A DNA stretch of 42,561 bases from Clostridiales bacterium (GCA_017617295.1 JAFZWN010000004.1:1-42561), one strand, 5' to 3'. Positions 17,598-26,509 are shown, counted from the stretch's first letter. Notes: generated by a model from the sequence alone, not told the origin. Program-made: numbers and translations.

Positions 17598-18668
17598 TCA
17601 GTTTACACCGAGGGCCTCGTCGTAGAAGGCGACTACCTGTCCGAGAAGATCAGTATCGGCAAAAGTAGCCATGATATCCATATCGACCGCCTGCGAGTAA
17701 TAAGCCTCGCGTTCCTCTTCAGTAGGTGTTCGGCCGTCTAATTGCTGCATGAGCTGCTCGTTGATCCCGCGCATATATTCGCGGCTTCCGCCGTTGCTTA
17801 AGATGCTGCTGTGACCTTTGTCGGTGTAGCGTATAAACACAAAGTCGGGGTCATCTGCATATGTCCCGTAATAGACATCGTATCCGTATTGGATACCGAC
17901 CGTATCATCATCCTCGCTGTGGACGATCATGATGCGGGCATCAGAATTCGCGAATCCGTCCATCGATGTCTGGACTGCATATTCACCGAACTTGATCCTC
18001 TCATATATGTTAAGATACGGCATCATGATATTGATTACCGGACCGATCATCTGCTCCCCCTGGAACAGCAGAAGATCAGACGATCTGTTGAATCCCGACA
18101 CCGAACAGACTGCGGCAACTTCAGGATGCTGGTTCAGTACAGACGTGCAGGAATAACCGCCCCAGCTGTGTCCGAAAAGGACTATCGGAAGACCGCTGAA
18201 TTCATCCAGTCCTTCCACAAAGGAGATAGCATGATCAAGATCGATAACGCCCTGCGGAAGACCTCTTACATTACTGCCTTCACTCTCGTCATTTCCTGTC
18301 ACGTCAAATGCGAAAACGTCATAGCCGTTCTGCGTGAAATAATCCGCACAGTCCATATAGGAATTGTGACCCGCACCGATGCCGTGAGCCATTATGATCA
18401 GCCCTTTGACATCCTGACCTTCACGGTAGTATCTGTAGCCTGTCAGGATCTGTCCTTCGTTGGAGGCAAATTCATAACGGTCACGCATAAGCCCCGGAAA
18501 GTTGCCGGTGCTGAATGTAAGATATGACTGAGTCTCGTATCTGATCCCGAATACCATGCCGTACATGATGCAGGATATTACCGGCAGAATGACGGCAAAT
18601 ACGGCGAATAGAGTCACCAGCAAAGTAATGATCAGCCCTTTGAGCAGTTTGTGTTTTTTCTTTTCCAT
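17598..18668 (-). CDS. Membrane-anchored alpha/beta hydrolase
   Basis: 356 residues. A basic N-terminus (MEKKKHKLLK) and one hydrophobic helix (~12-37) anchor it with the catalytic domain outside. The hydrolase core has the oxyanion segment IIMAHGIGAGH (~90-100), nucleophile elbow GHSWGG, an acidic residue in HSEDDDTVG and the catalytic His in YTDKGHSSIL. It resembles the serine aminopeptidase S33/lysophospholipase group. Substrate unknown. It is a single gene with its own terminator; RBS GGGAG lies upstream. Confidence 0.88.
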   Translation of the reverse strand: MEKKKHKLLKGLIITLLVTLFAVFAVILPVISCIMYGMVFGIRYETQSYLTFSTGNFPGLMRDRYEFASNEGQILTGYRYYREGQDVKGLIIMAHGIGAGHNSYMDCADYFTQNGYDVFAFDVTGNDESEGSNVRGLPQGVIDLDHAISFVEGLDEFSGLPIVLFGHSWGGYSCTSVLNQHPEVAAVCSVSGFNRSSDLLLFQGEQMIGPVINIMMPYLNIYERIKFGEYAVQTSMDGFANSDARIMIVHSEDDDTVGIQYGYDVYYGTYADDPDFVFIRYTDKGHSSILSNGGSREYMRGINEQLMQQLDGRTPTEEEREAYYSQAVDMDIMATFADTDLLGQVVAFYDEALGVN

Positions 18669-18801
18669 GATCGATATCTCCCTTATCCGGGACGATTATA
18701 TCACACTGTATTTTCAGCCGGAAAGAGTTTGGTTATGGTGTGCTTTAAACCGTAAGGGAAGTCCCCCCGGGGGGCAGATCAAACGTAAGCAGACTTGCGG
18801 G

Positions 18802-19050
18802 TTTGCACCAAATCGCCGGAAATGGGGATTTGGTGCAAAAATATACTGCACGATTTTGCACCAAAATTAATATTTGTAAGATTTGGTGCAAAAGATCTCG
18901 CTGTTTTATCCATCAAATGCAGCAGAAACAACGGATTTGAAGTAAAAAGCAGAATGTTGTTTGTACCAAAAAGCGGTAATCACAGATTTGGTGCAAAAAT
19001 ATACTGCGTGAATTTGCACCAAAATGTTTATATGTAAGATTTGGTGCAAA
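18802..19050. repeat. Tandem hairpin-unit array, word TTTGGTGCAAA (five ~53-bp units)
   Basis: Inverted words TTTGCACCAAA start at 18802, 18855 and 19013, with a variant at 18961 (TTGTACCAAAA). Direct words TTTGGTGCAAA start at 18829, 18882, 18987 and 19040. Spacing between equal words is 52-53 bases. The missing middle unit (18907-18960) has decayed words exactly where expected, e.g. TTTGAAGTAAAA at 18936. Shared flanks are ATATACTGC and TGTAAG. Every unit can fold an 11-bp stem. It lies in the divergent gap between two genes and has no coding pattern. Confidence 0.85.
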
Positions 19051-19065
19051 ATCCGTCAGCTGGGG

Positions 19066-19164
19066 TACAACCTTTTTCGCTGTGATCAGATCCGACATAC
19101 AACCTATTTGATGATCTTTTATCCATTACTACAACCTTTTTCGATTATTTGAAAAAAGGTTGTA
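19066..19164. repeat. TACAACC words and a hairpin next to the array
   Basis: TACAACCTTTTTCG at 19066, TACAACCTA at 19098 and TACAACCTTTTTCGA at 19130 are direct copies about 32 bases apart. The last forms a hairpin with AAAAAAGGTTGTA ending at 19164. The same style of hairpin lies at 154-183 beside the first array. Confidence 0.65.
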
Positions 19165-19272
19165 TCCGCCGGGATCTGTATTCATAACTATATCCGTGAA
19201 ACAGCACACGCGGATCTGACAGAATGGATCAGAAAGGGCCGGCTCATCCCCGAAAAAATCTCAAAAACGCTC

Positions 19273-19330
19273 TTGACACAATATACCTCGTGTGGCATAG
19301 TATATCGCAACAAGAGGTAATCGCGATATA
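19273..19330 (+). promoter_or_regulatory. Dyad-rich promoter/operator of the CPBP gene
   Basis: -35 TTGACA (19273-19278) is followed after 17 bases by a weak -10 CATAGT (19296-19301). Two overlapping dyads cover it: TACCTC (19284-19289) with GAGGTA (19314-19319), and TATATCGC (19301-19308) with GCGATATA (19323-19330). The second reads like a spaced form of GTATATCGCGATATAC, a style known for PadR- or GntR-family operators. No such regulator gene is adjacent; the YtrA-like protein at 24210 binds a different-looking site. Confidence 0.6.
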
Positions 19331-19373
19331 CCGTCACCACAAGTCATAGACAGAAATAAGGGAGAACAGAACC

Positions 19374-20228
19374 ATGAACAAACAGACCTGGCCCAAAACT
19401 CTGATCGGGATCATCTTATCGATATTAGTACTCGTTGTGGCCCAGCTTGCCGCACAGCTTACGGGCGAACTGCTGGCCGCGCTTTCCGTTCCTGCGATCA
19501 TCGTGGCCGTTATCGCATCCGCACTCTATCCGGTACTCGCGGTCACGGGTATCAGGCTCATCATCTGCAAGGGATTTAAGACCGAAAAGGAGACCATACG
19601 CCTCACGCGCTTCAAACCTGCGCTCAGATGGTTCGTGATAGCCGTGATAATGCCCGTGCTGGCGATCGGGTCATATTTTTTCTTTAGCGGCGAACTTACA
19701 AGGAGCCCGCTTTCTTCGCAGGACCTGATACCGTCGATCGTATATTCCGTAGGGTTTTATTCGATTGCGGCCGGCATAGTCGAAGAGCTCGTCTTCCGAG
19801 GCGTCATAATGGGCCTTCTCGAGAAGAAGACCAACTTCGCAGTCGCCTGCATCATCCCTTCGGTCCTCTTCGGCCTCCTCCACATTATCGGAAATGAACT
19901 GAGCTTTCGAAGCATCATCCAGCTTGCCATCGCAGGCACGATCGTAGGTATCCTCTTCTCACTGATCGCCAAGTATACCGGAAGCATCTGGGAAGGCGCG
20001 ATCGTCCATGGCATCTGGAATGCAGCCGCATACATCATAGCGATCGGCAATACGACCTCCGATGGATCTATCTTCACCTATGTCCTTAACTCGAGATCGT
20101 TCCTTCTGACCGGAGGAGATTTCGGCATGGAAGCATCCGTCAACTCGATTGCCGCATATGCGGTCATCATCGCGGCCGTGGCAGTAATGATGGCTAAAAA
20201 GAAAAAGACGGCTATCGGCAATTCCTGA
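19374..20228 (+). CDS. CPBP family intramembrane glutamic endopeptidase
   Basis: 284 residues with about eight hydrophobic helices. The three CPBP (CAAX/Abi) motifs are present: EELVFRG with the Glu pair at 137-138, a conserved HIIGN after helix GLLHII, and VHGIWNAA. Family members cleave peptides in the membrane (CAAX processing, bacteriocin self-immunity). Ribosome site AGGGAG precedes the ATG. Single gene under a promoter with strong dyads; a terminator overlaps its stop codon. Confidence 0.9.
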   Translation: MNKQTWPKTLIGIILSILVLVVAQLAAQLTGELLAALSVPAIIVAVIASALYPVLAVTGIRLIICKGFKTEKETIRLTRFKPALRWFVIAVIMPVLAIGSYFFFSGELTRSPLSSQDLIPSIVYSVGFYSIAAGIVEELVFRGVIMGLLEKKTNFAVACIIPSVLFGLLHIIGNELSFRSIIQLAIAGTIVGILFSLIAKYTGSIWEGAIVHGIWNAAAYIIAIGNTTSDGSIFTYVLNSRSFLLTGGDFGMEASVNSIAAYAVIIAAVAVMMAKKKKTAIGNS

Positions 20229-20240
20229 CAGCCGGTTTTT
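20209..20240. terminator. Bidirectional terminator between convergent CPBP and VanZ genes
   Basis: CGGCT (20209-20213) pairs with AGCCG (20230-20234) and is followed by TTTTT on the plus strand. The minus strand has the same stem followed by TCTTTTTCTTTTT. Confidence 0.5.
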
Positions 20241-20260
20241 CACGGATACATTCGCGGACC

Positions 20261-20899
20261 TTATGAACCGTAAACGCGTTTCTTTACCGCAGGGATCTTC
20301 ATCACAAAGAATGCAGCAAGTGCACCGAGCACATTCAGTATCAGGTCATCGATATCGCATGATCCTACGCTGAAGCACATCTGTGTAAACTCGATGAATA
20401 TAACGATGAGACACGTGATCAGGACAAACGGTATCACCTTTCTTGCAGGCCGCAAAAGGAGCGGCAGGAAGAACCCCAGAGGCGCAGTTGCGGCAAGGTT
20501 GCCTGCGATGTTGACCATGACGAACCTTACGGGATTGCCTTCGGTAAACATCGCCGCGATCGTCTTGAACGGAACAAAGTTTGTCCTGTTGGAAAGATAG
20601 ACTTTCAAATCCTCCGGATCACCGAGTATAAAACGCGGAAAGCTCCTTCTGACACCGAATGTCAGAAGGAACAGGAACATAAGATAAAAGACAAAAGCTG
20701 CCCATTGCCATATATTGACGGCCGTCTTTTCGCGGGAAGGGCATATCCTTCCGTAAAGCCTTACCGCATTGCAGGAAAAAGCAGTCACTGCCAGGAACAG
20801 CAGGAGCAGCACGGGATACCCCGCCGTCTGAATGCAAACGGCAAACAGTCCGAGCGCCAAAGCCGCGGCCGCTATGGATAAGATCATCTTTATCCGCAT
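20261..20899 (-). CDS. VanZ-like membrane protein
   Basis: 212 residues with about five hydrophobic helices. The VanZ-like signature is present: NTFVPF-like NRTNFVPFKTI, then NIAGNLAATAPLGFFLPLL, then EFTQMCFSVGSCDIDDLILNVLG. VanZ of Enterococcus gives low-level teicoplanin resistance by an unknown mechanism; most homologues are uncharacterised. The start has GAGGGG upstream and lies 3 bases after the CPBP stop, so it is the last gene of the YtrA/ABC operon. Confidence 0.9.
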   Translation of the reverse strand: MRIKMILSIAAAALALGLFAVCIQTAGYPVLLLLFLAVTAFSCNAVRLYGRICPSREKTAVNIWQWAAFVFYLMFLFLLTFGVRRSFPRFILGDPEDLKVYLSNRTNFVPFKTIAAMFTEGNPVRFVMVNIAGNLAATAPLGFFLPLLLRPARKVIPFVLITCLIVIFIEFTQMCFSVGSCDIDDLILNVLGALAAFFVMKIPAVKKRVYGS

Positions 20900-20902
20900 C
20901 GA

Positions 20903-21790
20903 CTAACCCCTCGCGGTCTCACCCTTCCGGGTCTGAAAGATGCAAAGACCCGCTATCAGGAGCAAAGGTAACATAATGCATGCAAAAGCAGCTACCATCT
21001 TATTTTCCGAACCGGCCGGCGAAGTCATGAATCCCGCAAGAAAACTCGGGGCCGCATTATTGACTCCGTGAAGGAAAGCGGCCGGCCATACCGACCCGGT
21101 CCTCTCGGTCACAAACGTAAGGATCGTTCCCAGAAGGATACAGTATATGCACATCATGATAATGCCGACATAAGGGAAACCCGGATAATCCGTTCCGAAG
21201 TTATGGCCCACGCAGGTAAGCGGCGCATGCCACAGTCCCCATATGATGCCTCCGACGATAAGCGCTTTGTATCTGCCCATGAGCTTATTCAGTTTCGGCA
21301 TCATATATGCCCGCCAGCCGAACTCTTCACCGAATGCCGCGAATGATATAATGACACCGCTTATGATCGCATTCACGGGGAATAGCAGCGCCATGCTGTC
21401 GGGAAGTCCCGCTTTTGAAAGAGCCGTTGCATCAAAAGAACCGGGAATAACGATACACTGCAGGGCATCAGATGCCGTCGCATATATGACGGGGATCAAG
21501 ATCGCGAACAGAAAGAGTTTCCATTTCCCGTCCGTAAGATCTATCCCGAGCATCATGGAATCCTTTCCCGCCGGCCTGAAGCCTTCCTTTGTCAGCGCTC
21601 TCGCAATGACGTGCGCTATCGCGGGAGTCAGCATTCCGAGCGATACAAGACTTATCAGCTTAAAACATTCAGGATCGTTCATATCCCAGACAAAACCGTT
21701 CCCGATGAAGATGAACTCGAAGGCCCATGCCAGGCCAAATGCAAAAACAAGATATATGATCAGTCGTTTGATCTGAACTTTTTTATCCAT
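20903..21790 (-). CDS. CPBP family intramembrane protease
   Basis: 295 residues from the ATG at 21790, chosen because AAGGGGG lies 9 bases before it; the longer reading begins with GTG at 21811 and contains that site. About eight hydrophobic helices. Motifs: GEEFGWRAYMMP (Glu pair 155-156), WGLWHAPL and LHGVNNAAP. The gene starts one base after the permease stop, so it is co-transcribed with the ABC transporter, as is common for bacteriocin-immunity-type gene sets. Confidence 0.9.
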   Translation of the reverse strand: MDKKVQIKRLIIYLVFAFGLAWAFEFIFIGNGFVWDMNDPECFKLISLVSLGMLTPAIAHVIARALTKEGFRPAGKDSMMLGIDLTDGKWKLFLFAILIPVIYATASDALQCIVIPGSFDATALSKAGLPDSMALLFPVNAIISGVIISFAAFGEEFGWRAYMMPKLNKLMGRYKALIVGGIIWGLWHAPLTCVGHNFGTDYPGFPYVGIIMMCIYCILLGTILTFVTERTGSVWPAAFLHGVNNAAPSFLAGFMTSPAGSENKMVAAFACIMLPLLLIAGLCIFQTRKGETARG

Positions 21791-21791
21791 A

Positions 21792-22547
21792 TCAGTATGC
21801 CCCCTTATCACAGAACCGGCAGCTTATCCTGTAGGACAGATAATATATGCCTACGGCTGCAAAAGGACCGACCATCTCAAACAGAGACAACTCGAACTGA
21901 TGCGCCATCATCCAGTTAACGATCATCTCCGTGTCAACGTTTACGACATCACCGAAAAGGATATACCACAGGATCACCGTACCCAGGATCATGAACATTG
22001 CGATCCTGACGACTTTTCCTTTGGAAGTACCTAAAGAGATATAAGATCCCAGATCGATGGCAGCACACACTATTCCAAAACAAACGATTGCAAGTATGGT
22101 CGGCAGTGTAACAGACCAAAGAGGGCTAAACTTTTCTGAATTACTGAGCGAAGAACCGACTACATACCAGATCGCTGTGAATGAGAATATGACATATGCC
22201 ATGATCCCTATAAAAACGTAATGAGACGCTATGTACTGATTCTTTTTAACGGGAAGCGAACTATAGTAGTCGATCACTCTTCCGCGTGTCTTATCATCTT
22301 CAACGAGCTTGGTCGGCCAGGCAGTCACGACTGTTCCGAACACCATGACGAACAAGAGCATGCCGCCGGCCCAATACAATCCGTCAGCCATAAGATCTGC
22401 AATTTCCATATCTGACTCTTCTATGAGAAGGAAAACAGAAGGCATCAGTAATCTCATTATTATGATCACTGCAAAGATGACAAGATACGTTATAGTCAGT
22501 TTCTTTCCTTTAATGGATACAAAATCCTTATAAAGCAGGCCGGTCAT
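21792..22547 (-). CDS. ABC-2 type permease
   Basis: 251 residues with six hydrophobic helices, N-terminus LLYKDFVSIKGKKL typical of ABC-2 permeases of Bacillota (YtrC/D-like). Its start codon overlaps the stop of the previous permease gene. With that gene it probably forms the heterodimeric membrane part of the exporter driven by the ATPase at 23325. Confidence 0.85.
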   Translation of the reverse strand: MTGLLYKDFVSIKGKKLTITYLVIFAVIIIMRLLMPSVFLLIEESDMEIADLMADGLYWAGGMLLFVMVFGTVVTAWPTKLVEDDKTRGRVIDYYSSLPVKKNQYIASHYVFIGIMAYVIFSFTAIWYVVGSSLSNSEKFSPLWSVTLPTILAIVCFGIVCAAIDLGSYISLGTSKGKVVRIAMFMILGTVILWYILFGDVVNVDTEMIVNWMMAHQFELSLFEMVGPFAAVGIYYLSYRISCRFCDKGAY

Positions 22548-23320
22548 CAGATCACCTCCCTTTTCTTTGTCGCAACAGCGACCGTAACAAAATAGGATAT
22601 GACACCGATGATGCAGGCAGTAATAATGAACAGATAAGATCTGTCTGTAATAAGAGCTGATACGCTTCTGGCCTGTTCAAAGATCACATTCGGGAAATCA
22701 TCTCCCGCCTTTATAAGGGCGATGATGTTTTTTGTGTTCATTCCCAAAACGGCCAGGAGTATGATCAGCAAAGAAAAAGTTTCCGAATACACCTCAGAAC
22801 CGTTAAGGATGATCCCGAGATCAAATTGCAGGAAGGTATATATCAGGCAAACGGAAAGTCCTATGATCACTATCGAAAAAAGCTGCCCGAATGCAACCAT
22901 ATCAGTAAACAGTGAGACCGCGGAACAGATCAATATGCTCAATACAGCTCCGGCAAGATATAGCCCGCAGAAACAAATGATCTTCGACATGATCCTCTGT
23001 CTTATCGTCAAAGGAGTAACGGAAGCAACTGCGGTAAACCCGGATTGCCGGTCCTCGTGAAGCAGATTCCTTACTGTATCACCGACGGCGCACATAGGCA
23101 GGAGCATAAGCATCATAAAGGTATACGAATACACATCGCGTGCAACTTGAGCCTCCTGTTCAGTCGTATCAGGCCCCGGGACAGTCATCTTACGGAGATT
23201 TCCCGATGCTGCACTGATGCTGAACATGACCGCCAGAACGATAACGAAAACAGTAACAACCATAACCATGACAAGCCTCTGCCGAAAACTCATCAGATCT
23301 TTTATTATCAGTCCTCTCAT
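22547..23320 (-). CDS. ABC-2 type permease
   Basis: 257 residues with six hydrophobic helices and the N-terminus RGLIIKDLMSFRQRL, the usual cytoplasmic lead of ABC-2 permeases. The start lies 4 bases after the ATPase stop. It is similar in size and layout to the following permease, which suggests an old duplication. Confidence 0.85.
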   Translation of the reverse strand: MRGLIIKDLMSFRQRLVMVMVVTVFVIVLAVMFSISAASGNLRKMTVPGPDTTEQEAQVARDVYSYTFMMLMLLPMCAVGDTVRNLLHEDRQSGFTAVASVTPLTIRQRIMSKIICFCGLYLAGAVLSILICSAVSLFTDMVAFGQLFSIVIIGLSVCLIYTFLQFDLGIILNGSEVYSETFSLLIILLAVLGMNTKNIIALIKAGDDFPNVIFEQARSVSALITDRSYLFIITACIIGVISYFVTVAVATKKREVI

Positions 23321-23324
23321 GGCC

Positions 23325-24197
23325 TTATCCTCGCTTGGGACTGCTCACATAACCGAGCATGATCTGTTCGATCGTCGCGGGTTCGACAACACATTTCGGG
23401 TAAAGTTTCTCACATGTCTGCCTGTCGTTTACAAGAAGCTGTATCCCGAAAGAACTGTTCTCTTCGCTTACGATCAGAGAATCGCTTATCTTGCCTCTTT
23501 CATCCTTCTTGCAGCGCATGATGCCGTGCTTTTCGAGAAGGACGTCCTTGTTCCCTTTAAGAACGATCTTACCTGCGTTGATAAACACTATCTCATCGGC
23601 AATCTGTTCAAGATCTGAAGTTATATGCGTAGACAAAAGGATCGTGTGATCCTCTTCAACGACAAACTCCCTGAAGATCTCCAAGATCTCGTGGCGTACA
23701 ATGGGATCCAGACCGCTCGTAGGCTCGTCCATAACAAGGAGCTTCGCGTTATGTGAGAGTGCCACCGCGATCTGCAGCTTCATCCTCATGCCGCGCGAAA
23801 AGTCACCGCACTTTTTCTTCACGGGAAGGGCAAATCTCTTAAGGTAATCGAAGAAGACTTTCTCATCCCAATTCTTGTAAATGTTTCTCATTATGATGTT
23901 GATGTCTTTCGCGGTGAGATATTCATTGAATCCCATCTCATCAAAGACAACACCTGTGTCTTCCCTGACAGCAGCACTTTCTTTGGACATATCCCGTCCG
24001 AGGACATATATCTCACCGGAATCTTTTGCCCTTACGTCGAGGAGCAGTTTTATCGTTGTTGTCTTACCGGCACCGTTCTGACCGATAAAACCGCAAACAG
24101 AACCTTCAGGCACGTCAAAACTGATATTATCGAGCTTAAAATCACCATAGTCTTTGGTAACGTTTTTTATCTCAATTGCATTCTTTACGCTTTCCAT
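23325..24197 (-). CDS. ABC transporter ATP-binding protein (YtrB/BcrA-like)
   Basis: 290 residues. Walker A GQNGAGKT (39-46), signature DFSRGMRMKLQ (FSRGM in place of LSGGQ, usual for this group), Walker B LLVMDEPTSGLDP and the switch His in LLSTHIT are intact. A ~90-residue C-terminal extension follows the ATPase core. Gene order regulator-ATPase-permease-permease matches the ytr operons of Bacillus, which respond to cell-wall-active antibiotics. Confidence 0.93.
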   Translation of the reverse strand: MESVKNAIEIKNVTKDYGDFKLDNISFDVPEGSVCGFIGQNGAGKTTTIKLLLDVRAKDSGEIYVLGRDMSKESAAVREDTGVVFDEMGFNEYLTAKDINIIMRNIYKNWDEKVFFDYLKRFALPVKKKCGDFSRGMRMKLQIAVALSHNAKLLVMDEPTSGLDPIVRHEILEIFREFVVEEDHTILLSTHITSDLEQIADEIVFINAGKIVLKGNKDVLLEKHGIMRCKKDERGKISDSLIVSEENSSFGIQLLVNDRQTCEKLYPKCVVEPATIEQIMLGYVSSPKRG

Positions 24198-24209
24198 ACA
24201 GAACCTCTG

Positions 24210-24605
24210 CTAAGAGTGCTGTTTCTTCTTCGATTTCTCCTCATAAAGAAGATCGAGCATCTCTTTCAATTCATCTTTGGTAACTTTTCCGATGATCGCC
24301 TTATCGACTGCCTCGTCGATCAATTCCTCGATCGAGAACATCAGGTTCTCGCGGACGATATCAGTATTGACGGCCTTAACAAAGCTTCCCTTACCCATGA
24401 CCGACTCGATAAAGCCGTCACGTTCAAGGTCTTCATATGCTCTTTTGGTAGTGATGATGCTGATCTTGAGCTCCTTGGCCAGGACTCTCATAGACGGCAG
24501 CATCTCACCTTCGGCCAGCTCACCGGTCATGATCTGATTCTTGATCTGTTCCTCGATCTGTTCGTAGATCGGAACACCGGAACTGTTACTGATGATGATA
24601 TCCAT
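24210..24605 (-). CDS. GntR family regulator, YtrA subfamily
   Basis: 131 residues from the ATG at 24605, chosen because AAGGAAG lies just before it and family members start DI.I..SSGVPIYEQI; the longer reading from 24668 adds 21 unlikely residues. The winged helix contains EGEMLPSMRVLAKELKISIITTKRAYEDLERDGFI, followed by the short helical dimer tail of the YtrA type. First gene of the operon. Its probable operator covers its own promoter, so it should be autorepressed. Confidence 0.92.
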   Translation of the reverse strand: MDIIISNSSGVPIYEQIEEQIKNQIMTGELAEGEMLPSMRVLAKELKISIITTKRAYEDLERDGFIESVMGKGSFVKAVNTDIVRENLMFSIEELIDEAVDKAIIGKVTKDELKEMLDLLYEEKSKKKQHS

Positions 24606-24672
24606 TTGTTCTTCCTTTGCGCGCGCCCGACGATCCTTTATGCGCATATAGGGATCGTCAGCATACAATAAT

Positions 24673-24714
24673 TAGTGTATATATCCATTATATACACTAT
24701 GCACACTTTGTCAA
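24673..24714 (-). promoter_or_regulatory. YtrA-type operator over the promoter of the ABC operon
   Basis: The perfect dyad TAGTGTATATA (24673-24683) / TATATACACTA (24689-24699) has a 5-base centre. On the minus strand -35 TTGACA (24714-24709), a 16-base spacer and -10 TATAAT (24692-24687) are present, so the operator covers the -10. The word matches the known YtrA-subfamily half-sites (GTGTA-TACAC). Confidence 0.88.
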
Positions 24715-24750
24715 CAAAGAAAATCTTAGGATAATATTGCGCCTGAAACC

Positions 24751-25776
24751 TCAGGTCTCCTGGACATCGATATCGATGCCGGTTATACTCTTTTCCTTCA
24801 AAGCGTTATAGGGTTCGGACGACCTGATATACTCCGCTATGTCATCATCTTCGGCGAAATACCTGTGGTCATACGGGATCTTTCCGCTTACGTCAAACCT
24901 GACGTTCAGTATAAGCTGATAAAACTCGTCATCCTCGCAGGGTGTCTGACGCATAAGGCAGAACAAGTACCCCGGGTCCATCCCGGGAAATAAAAACGGG
25001 TTTGTCCCTGCGGCATACTCGATCTCCGCTTCGGGATTAGCGGGAGCTTCGCTGATGACATTTACGAAAGTCTTTACTATCGTCTCAAGGTCCATGTCCT
25101 CATTTATCGAAGAGCGAAGCTTACCGCACAGTTCCTTCTGGTCATCGATCACGCGGTTGCTGCGCTCCTTGTCACCTGAAACGGTCAGGTCTTCTTCGGC
25201 GACCGGCTCATACCCGTCATCAGTCTTTTTGTATCGGGTGTTAATACAGCTTAAAAGCACCGTCTCATCACCATCGTAAGAGAGTCTTGTCCGCGAGATA
25301 TTCACGGTGTCGCTGCCGGCTGCGATCATGCCGCCGTATATGCCGATGATCTCGACGACTCTGCCGTCTTCGCCGGTGACATAATATGCAAAACTGTTAT
25401 GCATCTCCATCCTTCCGATCAGACCGAACATCGCGCCGGTATAATAACCTTCATGGTAGTCAAAGAGCTCGTAATTATCTCCAAACCTGCCCATGCTGTT
25501 CCATGCTCCGGCCAATCGTCCGTCGGGCCTCATGAAGAACGTTATCCGGCTCATGCCGGCCAGGCCGCTTCCATCTGCCGACTCGATCCAGTTTCTCGCA
25601 TTAATGCCTATATATTCACCATGGCGGTCCTTTTGCAATAGGCCACTGATCCTTTGATCGGGATCTGATGTCAGAGCGATCTCGTCGTACATGATAAGAT
25701 CCGCAGTCCTTATGTCATGGGAAGCGTAATAATCCTTCATGCCCTTTAATAGCTCGGATACGTTTTGCAGGTCCAT
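24751..25776 (-). CDS. Hypothetical cytoplasmic protein
   Basis: 341 residues from the ATG at 25776, which has GAGGAGG 6 bases upstream; the ATG at 25791 would put that site inside the gene. It is a mixed alpha/beta, acidic protein with no signal peptide, membrane helix or motif that I recognise. It contains several aromatic strand-turn segments (YHEGYYTGAMFG, ITFFMRPDGRLAGAW). It lies 19 bases after the lipoprotein gene and is probably co-transcribed with it, after which a ~35-base gap leads to the YtrA promoter. Confidence 0.7.
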   Translation of the reverse strand: MDLQNVSELLKGMKDYYASHDIRTADLIMYDEIALTSDPDQRISGLLQKDRHGEYIGINARNWIESADGSGLAGMSRITFFMRPDGRLAGAWNSMGRFGDNYELFDYHEGYYTGAMFGLIGRMEMHNSFAYYVTGEDGRVVEIIGIYGGMIAAGSDTVNISRTRLSYDGDETVLLSCINTRYKKTDDGYEPVAEEDLTVSGDKERSNRVIDDQKELCGKLRSSINEDMDLETIVKTFVNVISEAPANPEAEIEYAAGTNPFLFPGMDPGYLFCLMRQTPCEDDEFYQLILNVRFDVSGKIPYDHRYFAEDDDIAEYIRSSEPYNALKEKSITGIDIDVQET

Positions 25777-25795
25777 ATCATGCCTCCTCATCAGT

Positions 25796-26509
25796 TCACA
25801 TGTAATCGGCCGCCAGGTCTTCCAAGGACTGATCTGTTATGATCACGCGGTCCTCCATGCAATCCTCGATCTCATATACCGTACCATTACTATAATCAAC
25901 GCAGTATTTCATATCATTATCCTGATAAGGATCTCCCGCATCTGTCCTGCAGAAGTAAAAAGTTATGCTAACATGCTGATCCTGCGGAACGGTACTAAGA
26001 TACTGAATGATCGATGATACGATCTCATCTTCATCAGGATATCCCCGGCCGTCATCATAGAATAGTATGGCATTAAAATGTGGGAATGCATATTCTTCGA
26101 TATAATCTTCATGGCTCATGTAATCAATGGGCTTTGCCTTAAGATCCATATATCTGATCTCGATATCATCACAGTCGAAGTACTCCGATACGATCCCGCC
26201 GTAGTAGCTCTCGACCGCTTCCTCATGATACACACGGGTATAGTCGCTTACAAGCTGCCCGTCGATCATCCATACGCCGAACTGCCTTCCTTCGAAAAGC
26301 TCAGACGTCACTCTTATCGAATCGTAGTCGATCGATCCGAGCTGCGCGATGCCGTGCCCCTTGCACACGAACGTGTCATCAGGATAATTCTCCTGAAGTA
26401 TCGAGAACCATTCCTTCTGTTCATCCGATAAAGGTTCGTCAAAACATCCCGTTAAGAGCAGCGGAAGTGCCGTTATCAGGGCAACTGCTGCCGTTATGAT
26501 CTTTTTCAT
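25796..26509 (-). CDS. Lipoprotein, function unknown
   Basis: 237 residues. The signal peptide has lipobox LLTGC at ~18-22, so the protein is lipid-anchored outside. The mature part is rich in Asp, Tyr and Glu, with one Cys in the middle (FDCDD) and one near the end. No family recognised. It has a good promoter and is first of a two-gene unit with the hypothetical protein at 24751. Confidence 0.75.
   Translation of the reverse strand: MKKIITAAVALITALPLLLTGCFDEPLSDEQKEWFSILQENYPDDTFVCKGHGIAQLGSIDYDSIRVTSELFEGRQFGVWMIDGQLVSDYTRVYHEEAVESYYGGIVSEYFDCDDIEIRYMDLKAKPIDYMSHEDYIEEYAFPHFNAILFYDDGRGYPDEDEIVSSIIQYLSTVPQDQHVSITFYFCRTDAGDPYQDNDMKYCVDYSNGTVYEIEDCMEDRVIITDQSLEDLAADYM

Noticed and set aside
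18802..19050. CRISPR array
   Set aside because: Units contain inverted words on both strands, the spacers are partly conserved, repeats are too short and uneven, and no cas genes are present.
24973..25009. CGGGTTTGTCCCT inside the gene at 24751, identical to part of the 8-kb array
   Set aside because: Thirteen matching bases lie in an intact coding frame (FLFPGMDPGY) with no period or paired words; probably chance.
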